A stretch of 64,000 nt of DNA from Lactarius indigo (lineage: Eukaryota > Basidiomycota > Agaricomycetes > Russulales > Russulaceae). Below the pieces are notes generated by a model. It had not been told where the DNA came from. It ran no database searches and was given only the letters and a program-made list of their open reading frames with translations. The DNA lies in contig JAFKAC010000011.1 of the NCBI GenBank assembly GCA_025766275.1, positions 1,656,877 to 1,720,876 on the forward strand. Direction: 5' to 3'. Below are positions 10,066-17,599 of the stretch, piece by piece (the first letter of the stretch is position 1; each line of letters opens with the position of its first letter). The position numbers were made by a program, and so were the translations under genes.

Positions 10066-10843
10066 TGTCATGGACGCTCTATTTTCGCCTTATTCTTCTG
10101 TATTTTTACAGATTTATTTGGCCAAGATATAAGTCTCCAAAACGTTGTGCTCAAATGTCTAAGTCCTTATCATTAGATATGATAAGATGGTTAGTCACGT
10201 GATGCCAACATGTGCACCCACAAGCACGTGACCCTGGGATAGTAACTTCCTTATTGGATGTTACCTCTTTAGGTCACCTTCCACATTAGTACAATAGTTT
10301 CTCATTGGACGATAAGCAGGGAAGGTTCTAGATAGTTCTAGACTACATTGTCATAGGGTTGTGACTCATAGATAAGGACACGTCACTGATCTGTCAGCCT
10401 TAATGACTGTGCATCAGTCAGCATAATAAGATAAGGCTATTATTAGATACAACGCGTCAGCATCTGACTCATTACTATTACATGCACCTTAGTAACAAGG
10501 TTCTATAGTAATTCGAACTCAGCTGCAGCATAGTATATAAACCCTCATGTAGCGTCCTGAGTGGAACCAACTTGTCCTCTTGGTTCTCCACTCAGGTGCG
10601 CATTCCTTTGTACTTCCCTTACTTCCTCCAATATTAACTTGTCCTCTTGGTTCTCCACTCAGTGTGCCACAGCGTGATCACCAGACCTTTGGGCTTGTAT
10701 AAAGTCCTCAAGTGCGCCTACTCTCCGTTGTGACTGTACGTTCGGCGCGTGACTTGTCTCCGTGCTAGGCTTGGGTGTGTTACTGGTTCAGTTCACTTAC
10801 CTTCACCTTGGTCTAGTTGTATGCGATAAGTCATACCGCTACA
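10066..10843 (+). mobile_element. Solo LTR, 778 bp, with 5-bp target duplication ATATC
   Basis: The sequence begins TGTCATGG and ends CCGCTACA. It is flanked on both sides by ATATC (10061-10065 and 10844-10848). It contains a plus-strand TATATAAA and no coding sequence. It lies inside the LTR of element B. A complete LTR with a target duplication and no internal region is the product of LTR-LTR recombination of a former full element. It differs from the other LTRs in this window. Confidence 0.85.
10534..10662 (+). promoter_or_regulatory. Solo LTR core promoter: TATA, hairpin and 27-bp direct repeat
   Basis: TATATAAA (10534-10541) is followed by a stem CCTGAGTGGAACCAA (10556-10570) and its partner TTGGTTCTCCACTCAGG (10580-10596), with a two-base bulge. 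The 27 bp at 10569-10595 (starting AACTTGTCCTC) recur exactly at 10636-10662. Confidence 0.6.
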
Positions 10844-11289
10844 ATATCGGGGAAGGAAAAGTAAAGTAAGAAAAGTATGAGTCCAGATAACAAGAAATCA
10901 TAACATGTATAGAACAAAGGAAAGTCTAGACAAGTATGATATCATTGATGAACAGCACACATAGAAGTGATACTCACAGTGACAAGGGAGACTGTGGTGA
11001 GATATCAAGGGTGGCTGGAAGCAGCAACAGGGAAGTCAAGCAGTGTAAAGCAAGATGGTAGTCTGGCACACAACAGTGAGGAACTGATGTGGACCAGGAG
11101 TGTACATGGTACTCTACTTATACTCATACAGGGAGTGACAGTACTACAAGGTGGGTAACACCTAGTCACAGAATACAAGACACTTTGTTCTATACATGAC
11201 ACAAAGGAGTGGATATAAAGAGAACAAGGTGATGAGAACAAGGAGAGTCCAGAGCAAGATGATATCATAGTGACATCATAATAAAGATA

Positions 11290-11540
11290 TTTTAAAACCT
11301 AGACCAGTATACACCTTAGATCCTCGTGGAGTGGAAGGAACTAAGTATAATCACCTAGACCAGTATACACTACAACATGTCAATAAGCGGGCGGTATGGT
11401 AGTTAGCGTACTAGAGCTTACCCTTAGATCCTCGTGGAGTGGAAGGAACTAAGGGATAAGACGAACAAATACCAGGTCGCGTATAAACTACCGATCACGT
11501 GAGTCACGGACCGAGATGGCGCAATCATCTGACCTCAACA
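11290..11540 (-). repeat. 3' LTR of Copia (251 bp)
   Basis: On the minus strand it starts TGTTGAGGTCAG and ends GGTTTTAAAA. Compared with the other LTR it has CG at the two sites where the other has CA (about 11409 and 11434). It carries two copies of CCTAGACCAGTATACAC and two of CTTAGATCCTCGTGGAGTGG. A minus-strand TTTATA (11487-11482) precedes a 12-bp stem with one mismatch (11455-11444 and 11432-11421). Confidence 0.93.
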
Positions 11541-11555
11541 CTCCTCCTCTCCATC
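11541..11555 (-). other. Polypurine tract of Copia
   Basis: The minus strand reads GATGGAGAGGAGGAG directly before the LTR start TGTTGAGG. It is purine-rich and in the expected place. Confidence 0.75.
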
Positions 11556-11712
11556 GAGGTCCTGGAGCATCGTATCTAAATAGTAGGTAAATAATCGTAT
11601 GCAGAGTCGTGTCTGAAGAAGGGTATCCGAGAAAGACGTAAAATCAAGAAAAAAGGAAAAAAAACGTGATAATGAAACATCGGTGCGCGCGATCCATTAC
11701 TCCTCCTTGCCT

Positions 11713-14700
11713 TCAGGTTGATTCTCCTTCAATGTTGAGCCCGAGATAGCGACGTAAGCGGAAAAAGTCAACACGCCCGAGTGGTTTTGTGAGTATGTCT
11801 GCGGTGTTGTCCTTTGAACTGACGCGCTGAACGGCCAACTCGCCGGAGAGGACTTGCTCGTGGACATAGTGATATTTGACCCGCACATGCTTGGTACGTG
11901 AATGCCACACGTGGTCCTCGGCAAGCTTGGAGGCTGCGTCGTTGTCGCAATAGAGTAAAGACGGACCGGAGGGGAGGAGCTTCAGGCCATCAAGCAATTG
12001 TCGGAGGAACACTGATTCGTGTGAGGCTTCGTGTAGTGCCATATACTCCGCGTAACAGGAGGAATCTGCCACAGTGCTTTGTTTGCGAGAGCTCCAGGAG
12101 ATCATGCCCGACCCGAGGGTGAAGCAGTAGCCGCCGACCGATCGACTGGTCTCAGTGCAGTTCGCGTAGTCAGAGTCCGAGTATCCAAGCAACCGCAGAT
12201 GATTAATACCACCAAGCTCCAGGCACGCAGTCTGAGTTGACTTGAGATACCGCAAGACTCGTATGGCGGCAGACCAGTGTTCCGGTCTATAGCAGTTGCA
12301 GAAGGCAGATAGGCGTCCCACAGTGTATGATATGTCGGGTCGAGTGGTGACAGCGATATACATGAGACTTCCGACCAGTGAGCGGTAGGGGGTGCGTGAG
12401 CTCCAAGCGGCAATGTCGGGTGGTATTGGTGAGGACGTGTCAGGGCGTTGCAACTGTAATCCGGCGACCATTGGCGTGTCCACTGAATGAGCTTGGGCTT
12501 GGCCGAACTCCTCCACGACGCGATCTATCAAAGCTGTTTGAGATAATGATATGGTCTTTCTGCTGCGATCGCGAACGATGCCGATACCCAGCGCGTACTT
12601 GGGCTCCCCCAGGTCGGATATTTCCCATTTGGAGGTTAGTTCTGCCTTGAAGCGCTCAATTTCATCGGCGGAGGACGCGGTGGCGAGGATGTCGTCGACG
12701 TGGACCAGGAAAATGATAGTCCCAGTGGGAGACTGACGTCGATATACGCACCACTCACATGCAAGGCGCTCGAACCCCCAGCCCACGATGGCGGCGTTGA
12801 AGGTTTGATTCCAGATCCTGCTAGCCTGCTTCATCCCATATATGCTCTTCATGAGCTTCATCACCCAGTCCTCCTTTCCCGCCTCCTCGAATCCTTCCGG
12901 CTGCTCCATGTACATGGTCTCATCTTCTGGTAGGATCCCATGGAGGAACACCGTCTTGATATTGAACTGTCGGAGATCCCAATCTAGTGTTGCAGCGATG
13001 TGAAGCACCGCGCAGAAGGACTCCAGGCGGACCGTTGGCGCAGTCGTCTTGTCGTAGTCGACCCCGTAGCGTTGTGCGTAACCTTTGGCGACGTACCGGA
13101 CTTTGTAGCGTACGATATTTCCGGCGTCATCACGTTTGCGCTTGCAAACTAATTTGCCTTTGAGGGGTCGTTGACCGCGAGCGATCTCACTTCGAGGGAC
13201 AAGGACAAACACTTTCAGGTCCTCCAGGCTCTTGAGTTCTTCCCGTCCCCCGGCGATCCAGTACTCACGTTCGGGTGACGCTAGAGCTTTGGCCCATGAC
13301 GGTTCATCGTCTAGGTCCAGCTCTGGTTCGACACTTCCATCAGCCAGGGCGGAGAGGACTTCATCTATTGAGGAAAGTCCGTGTCCGGCATGGGTATCTA
13401 ATGGCAGCAAGTCGTGTGAGTCACGCATTGGGGAGAACATGGAGACAAAGGCCATGGTGTGGTCATTACTGGTCTCGCGACTGGCCTCGCGCCTGCTGTT
13501 TCTCTCCTCCTGACGACGAGCGCCGGAGGTGCGGACGTCGGCCATGGCAGCAGCCAGGCGAGAGCCTCCGGAGAGGCCGTCATTTGTGGCGAAGCGGCTT
13601 GAGAGAACGGGAATCTGACTGGAGCGTCGGAGGGGAGGTAGGGAAGGGGGCGGTGAGGGAGTAAGCGTAGGTAGGGAAGAAAGGGTAGAAGAGGAAGAAG
13701 CGGAGGTAGGCGAGGAAGAAGTGGAGGACGGTGTAGGTGGAGCTATCGTAATATCTAATGCAGGTTCATTACACTGATGATCGTTATTATGTAAAGTATG
13801 ATGTTCTGAAGGTGTGTTCTGATTCGGTAACGTACTGGAGGACGGTATATTTATATTAGGTGCTTGCGTAATACTATTGTTGTTTTCTGTGTTATTTGTC
13901 GTGACTGTGATTTGACGTTGGGATTGAGGAGACGGAGTTATGGGGGGAGTATGAGAGGTGAGATCATCGCCGGGGATAGGAGAAGAAGGAGTGTCATAGG
14001 AGAGGAAAGGAGAGGAGGCAGACGAGACAGGGGGATCATAGCCAGGGGCGTCCCAAGAGGCAGGCTCAGACGGGGAGGAGAGACCGCTGGTTGTGCCGGG
14101 AAGTAGCGGAGCGGGTTCAGAGTGGAGGTGTTCGATGAAGGAAACGTGGAAGGAATCGAACACGCGTCGAGATGAAGGGTCCCATAGGCAGTAAGCCTTG
14201 GCATGTGGGGCGTATCCGATTAGGACGCATGGCGCAGATCGTTGAGCGAGTTTGGAATGATGAGTTAACGTGAGGGCGAAAGCTCGGCAGCCGATTTCTC
14301 GTAAGTGAGATAGACAGGGGCGCCGCCCGAACCAAAGTTCGAAGGGGGTTTTTCCGTCATTGGCAGTTGTGGCAGTGAGATTGGTTAGATAGGTGGCAGT
14401 GAGTACGAATTCATCCCACAGATTGGCCGGCGCATTGCACGCGAAGCGCATGGCGCGTGCCTTTCCGAGGAGTGTTTGATGAAGTCGCTCCGCACGTCCA
14501 TTTTGTGCCGACGTATAGGGGGCTGTAAGCTGGTGATCTACGCCTTGAGAAAGGCACCATGCTTCCATGCTTCTTGAAACAAGTTCTCCATTGTCGGTTA
14601 ACAGAGTTCCCAGTTTGTCGCCTGTCTGGCTGGTGACCGTGCGATGCCAGGCTTGAAACGTCGAAGCGGCATCACTCTTTTGTTTCAGGGGAAACGACCA

Positions 14701-16788
14701 GACGTAACCGGAGAAATCGTCAATCACATTCATGGAATACAGGGCACCACTTTTGGATGCCGTCGGCATTGGGCCGCACAAGTCAACAAAAACTTTTCCT
14801 AACCGTCTAACTGCTTTAGCCCCTTCACGTATGCTTGGAACCGATGAACGCGTCTGCTTGCCGATGATGCAATGGTCGCATTTAGGAGGGAGACAGGACA
14901 GATCAATAGGCATACCTTGGGCCGCCTCCGAGCGAGCCATTTCAACGATGGTACGCACGTTGCAGTGCCCGAGGCGGCGATGCCAGGTCTCGACGTTGGG
15001 GACACGCTGGGCATACAACGCTTGCATGGTCACCAGGTTCTGAGTAGTTAGGGTATATGCGGAGGGGGGAATGGAGAGCGTGTAGAGGTTCTGAAAGGGG
15101 GAAACCGCACCGCACGCAATAACAGCGTTGCTTTTACTGGTGATCCAGCATGTGGTAGCGTCAAAGTGGCAAGTATATCCGTCTTCACGGCTGAGGGAGA
15201 TGACGGAAACCAGACGAACTGTAGCGTCCGGGATGTAGAGGATGTTCCGGAGGACGAGCTTGTGGCCACTGGCAATACGCAACTCAATGGTGCCCGTGCC
15301 CACGGCAAACACGCAAGAACCACCAAGTCCCTTCACCGGATGATTCGGGATGGGTGAGAAGGATTTGAAGTCGGATTTGACGGGGGAAATGTGGCACGTC
15401 GCACCGGTATCGAGGATGAACGGAGAGGTACTCAAGGGATCGTTGGGACTGCGCGTATACGCCGCCCAGTCAAGCGATGTCATCGGGGGCTTATCTTCAC
15501 TCGCCAGGAGGGCCCTATACTCCATCATGTCAGCGTCGCTCATTCCGTAGTTGAATCCGGCGGCAGACATCGCTGTCAGTCCAGTGTTCTCGGGGATGGC
15601 GGACGGCGGTTGCGGGACTAGCATATACGTCTGCCCATTGAGAATGATGGGGCCACCGAGCGGAGACGGAGAGGGGGTGCTGGGTAATGGGACGGCCGGA
15701 GCGTTGGCCGTTTGGGCGACTTGGGCGGTGGATGACGTTCCCTGCACGTGGTTGCCGCGTGGGGGTTTGCCTGAAGCGGCGCGCTGCGCGTTACGCGCCT
15801 CGTCGACCGTCTTACCTGCCATCTTCCCACCTGGAAGGATGCAGAAGTCCGTTTGGTGATTGTTGCGCTTGCAATTGGCACAAACTGGCTTCGGGGTGTT
15901 GGCCCTCGTCTGCGTGATAGCTGCGAAGGCGGTATTGGAAGCCCTGCCCTCAGCGCGTCGGTCTTGCAGGGCGTCTTCGTCCTCGAGGCGCTCCATGACT
16001 TTGTCGGAGGAGAACATGGGCTGATTCAAGAGGCCGTTGAGGGTAGACTGGAGTTGGGGGAAATTGTCGGTGAGGGCGTGCAGGAGCAGCACAGTGAGGA
16101 GCTTGTCGTTGTCGAAGTTGCCCATCTTCACAATGCGTTCCCAAAGTTGTTTGATCTTGTTCGCCGTCACGACGAGTGAAGTGTTGGCCTCGAAGCGGAC
16201 GTTGAGGGCCTCTTTGATGAGGAGGATTTGTGCGTGAAGACCAATTTGTTCGTGGCGCTTGCGCAGCTTCTCGTAGACTTCATGCGCGGTACCAAATTTG
16301 CGTACGAAATCGAGATCGATCCTGGATATGCGTTCCAAGATGAAAGCTCGCAGGGCCCGATCATTGATCTTCCAAATCTGAGCCCCTCTAGTGTGAAGTG
16401 TCGGATCTGGACATGGAATGCTTCCATCCAGCCACTCCGTAAATGCCTGCTTGTCAACGACGTAGCTGAGGCGCAGATTCCAATCTTCCCAATTGGATTT
16501 GCTCCTGTCAAGGATGAGGTCGGCTGGCCACGTAGAATCTGGCATGAGCGTGCGCTCAGTGAGAAGGATGCCATCAACGAAGACGCTGCGCGTTTGATCG
16601 CCAGAGGGGGCACCAGATGAGGAGGTACCAGCGGTGGTTCCAGAAGACGTCGTCGGAGCAGGGTTACTGGTAGTGGTCCCAGAGGGAGTTGCCGTGGTCC
16701 CAGAGGGAGTCGCCGCGTTGCTTGTTGCCCCAGTTGTAGCGGTCCCACCAGTTGCGGCCGCATTAGGTATGTTCCCGCCAGAAGGCAT
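11713..16788 (-). CDS. Copia gag-pol polyprotein, 1691 aa
   Basis: The frame opens at ATG 16788-16786, soon after the primer site. Order: a low-complexity Ala/Thr/Ser/Pro N-terminus and a UBN2-type gag (SNWEDWNLRLSYVVDKQ). Next come a CCHC knuckle C-X2-C-X4-H-X4-C (CANCKRNNHQTDFC), protease FILDTGATCHIS, and an integrase HHCC finger (WHRRLGHCN ... CDHCIIGKQ). The DDE core is VFVDLCGPM, LLTDNGE and NGRAERLHQ. RT ends in FLVHVDDILA, and RNase H has YSDSDYANC ... CYAEYMAL ... CDNDAAS. Gag, protease, integrase, RT and RNase H are all present without a stop. In RT motif A the catalytic Asp (family consensus D-V-K-T-A-F) is Asn at residue 1276 (QFNIKTVFLHG, codon at 12963-12961), one CpG to CpA step from GAT. 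The other RT Asp pair (VDD) is intact. Confidence 0.96.
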   Translation of the reverse strand: MPSGGNIPNAAATGGTATTGATSNAATPSGTTATPSGTTTSNPAPTTSSGTTAGTSSSGAPSGDQTRSVFVDGILLTERTLMPDSTWPADLILDRSKSNWEDWNLRLSYVVDKQAFTEWLDGSIPCPDPTLHTRGAQIWKINDRALRAFILERISRIDLDFVRKFGTAHEVYEKLRKRHEQIGLHAQILLIKEALNVRFEANTSLVVTANKIKQLWERIVKMGNFDNDKLLTVLLLHALTDNFPQLQSTLNGLLNQPMFSSDKVMERLEDEDALQDRRAEGRASNTAFAAITQTRANTPKPVCANCKRNNHQTDFCILPGGKMAGKTVDEARNAQRAASGKPPRGNHVQGTSSTAQVAQTANAPAVPLPSTPSPSPLGGPIILNGQTYMLVPQPPSAIPENTGLTAMSAAGFNYGMSDADMMEYRALLASEDKPPMTSLDWAAYTRSPNDPLSTSPFILDTGATCHISPVKSDFKSFSPIPNHPVKGLGGSCVFAVGTGTIELRIASGHKLVLRNILYIPDATVRLVSVISLSREDGYTCHFDATTCWITSKSNAVIACGAVSPFQNLYTLSIPPSAYTLTTQNLVTMQALYAQRVPNVETWHRRLGHCNVRTIVEMARSEAAQGMPIDLSCLPPKCDHCIIGKQTRSSVPSIREGAKAVRRLGKVFVDLCGPMPTASKSGALYSMNVIDDFSGYVWSFPLKQKSDAASTFQAWHRTVTSQTGDKLGTLLTDNGELVSRSMEAWCLSQGVDHQLTAPYTSAQNGRAERLHQTLLGKARAMRFACNAPANLWDEFVLTATYLTNLTATTANDGKTPFELWFGRRPCLSHLREIGCRAFALTLTHHSKLAQRSAPCVLIGYAPHAKAYCLWDPSSRRVFDSFHVSFIEHLHSEPAPLLPGTTSGLSSPSEPASWDAPGYDPPVSSASSPFLSYDTPSSPIPGDDLTSHTPPITPSPQSQRQITVTTNNTENNNSITQAPNINIPSSSTLPNQNTPSEHHTLHNNDHQCNEPALDITIAPPTPSSTSSSPTSASSSSTLSSLPTLTPSPPPSLPPLRRSSQIPVLSSRFATNDGLSGGSRLAAAMADVRTSGARRQEERNSRREASRETSNDHTMAFVSMFSPMRDSHDLLPLDTHAGHGLSSIDEVLSALADGSVEPELDLDDEPSWAKALASPEREYWIAGGREELKSLEDLKVFVLVPRSEIARGQRPLKGKLVCKRKRDDAGNIVRYKVRYVAKGYAQRYGVDYDKTTAPTVRLESFCAVLHIAATLDWDLRQFNIKTVFLHGILPEDETMYMEQPEGFEEAGKEDWVMKLMKSIYGMKQASRIWNQTFNAAIVGWGFERLACEWCVYRRQSPTGTIIFLVHVDDILATASSADEIERFKAELTSKWEISDLGEPKYALGIGIVRDRSRKTISLSQTALIDRVVEEFGQAQAHSVDTPMVAGLQLQRPDTSSPIPPDIAAWSSRTPYRSLVGSLMYIAVTTRPDISYTVGRLSAFCNCYRPEHWSAAIRVLRYLKSTQTACLELGGINHLRLLGYSDSDYANCTETSRSVGGYCFTLGSGMISWSSRKQSTVADSSCYAEYMALHEASHESVFLRQLLDGLKLLPSGPSLLYCDNDAASKLAEDHVWHSRTKHVRVKYHYVHEQVLSGELAVQRVSSKDNTADILTKPLGRVDFFRLRRYLGLNIEGEST

Positions 16789-16899
16789 GGTGAAGTTAAT
16801 GTCTCGGTGATTATTGGAGAGATAGGAGAGAAGCAGGGAGAATACACGGGGAGAAGTTCGATTTTCTGGCTAGGACGTCGAGGTTACAGACGGGCAGCA

Positions 16900-16911
16900 G
16901 GGCCCATAACC
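16900..16911 (-). other. Copia primer-binding site: initiator-tRNA half
   Basis: The plus strand here is GGGCCCATAACC, which equals the anticodon arm of eukaryotic initiator tRNA-Met (anticodon CAT). It abuts the LTR at 16912. Priming from an internal half-tRNA is established for Drosophila copia and yeast Ty5. The minus strand reads GGTTATGGGCCC. Confidence 0.8.
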
Positions 16912-17162
16912 TTTTAAAACCTAGACCAGTATACACCTTAGATCCTCGTGGAGTGGAAGGAACTAAGTATAATCACCTAGACCAGTATACACTACAACAT
17001 GTCAATAAGCGGGCGGTATGGTAGTTAGCATACTAGAGCTTACCCTTAGATCCTCATGGAGTGGAAGGAACTAAGGGATAAGACGAACAAATACCAGGTC
17101 GCGTATAAACTACCGATCACGTGAGTCACGGACCGAGATGGCGCAATCATCTGACCTCAACA
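16912..17162 (-). repeat. 5' LTR of Copia (251 bp)
   Basis: Same ends as the 3' LTR (minus TGTTGAGG...TTTTAAAA). Its two differences from it are CA instead of CG (about 17031 and 17056). The similarity stops exactly at 16912 and 17162, which fixes the ends. Confidence 0.93.
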
Positions 17163-17213
17163 AGATAAGAACAAAAACAGAACATAGAGACATAGTATAA
17201 TGAAAGGTCCAGA

Positions 17214-17599
17214 AGTAGTCCATATGATGTCATTGTACAGTGATGTCATGGAAGTGTTAGATTGTACAGATCAAATCTAATCTACATAAGTCCAGTATAT
17301 CTAATCTATAGCAGTCTGTTATCTACAAGACCATTAGAGCCATTAAGTGCACAGGGGTCACTTATCAACAATCATAGTGACATCACAATAAAGATAACGC
17401 TAGAAAGGGAACAAGGGATGAAGTACAATGAAGAGTCTGGAGTAGTCCATATGATGTCATTGTACAGTGATGTCATGGAAGCACTAGATTGTACAGATCA
17501 AATCTAATCTACATAAGTCCAATATATCTAATCTAGAGCAGTCCATATCTGCAAGTCCTTTTTTAGAGCTGCTAAGTGCACAGGGGTCACTTATCAACA
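17214..17599 (-). repeat. Tandem 228-bp repeat at the end of element B LTR, with CRE-like sites
   Basis: The segment beginning AGTAGTCCATATGATG at 17214 recurs at 17441. The segment ending CACTTATCAACA at 17370 recurs at 17599, giving a period of about 228 bp. Joining bases (ATCATAGTGACATCA...AATAAAGATA) occur at 17371 and also at 11264, left of Copia. TGATGTCA or TGACATCA appears at 11271, 17225, 17241, 17378, 17452 and 17468. Confidence 0.8.

Larger units (their letters stand above)
11290..17162 (-). mobile_element. Complete Ty1/Copia retrotransposon, 5.87 kb
   Basis: Two 251-bp LTRs (11290-11540 and 16912-17162) differ at only two bases by eye. They flank one uninterrupted polyprotein frame. 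AGATA flanks the element on both sides (11285-11289 and 17163-17167) as the target duplication. Primer-binding site and polypurine tract are both in place. It inserted into the LTR of element B and is recent. A changed RT catalytic residue suggests it cannot move on its own. Confidence 0.95.
4696..17599 (-). mobile_element. Degenerate Ty3/Gypsy element B, interrupted by three insertions
   Basis: Read on the minus strand, this element runs LTR, gag, zinc knuckle, protease, RT, RNase H and integrase from right to left. Its integrase is cut at 4696 by Gypsy A. Its LTR is split by a solo LTR (10066-10843) and by Copia (11290-17162). The frames are broken by many stops and shifts. Several stops are explained by CGA to TGA, so this is the oldest member of the nest. 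The right boundary at 17599 is inferred from a TG-type end (minus TGTTGATAAG) and is uncertain. Confidence 0.8.
9536..17599 (-). repeat. 5' LTR of element B, split by two insertions
   Basis: The left end (plus TGTAACACC, minus ...GGTGTTACA) is next to the primer site. The LTR sequence runs 9536-10065, 10849-11289 and 17168-17599 once the solo LTR and Copia are removed, about 1.4 kb. The right end is proposed at 17599 because the minus strand there starts TGTTGATAAG; 17370 is an alternative because the end is tandemly repeated. The partner LTR is off-window. Confidence 0.55.
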
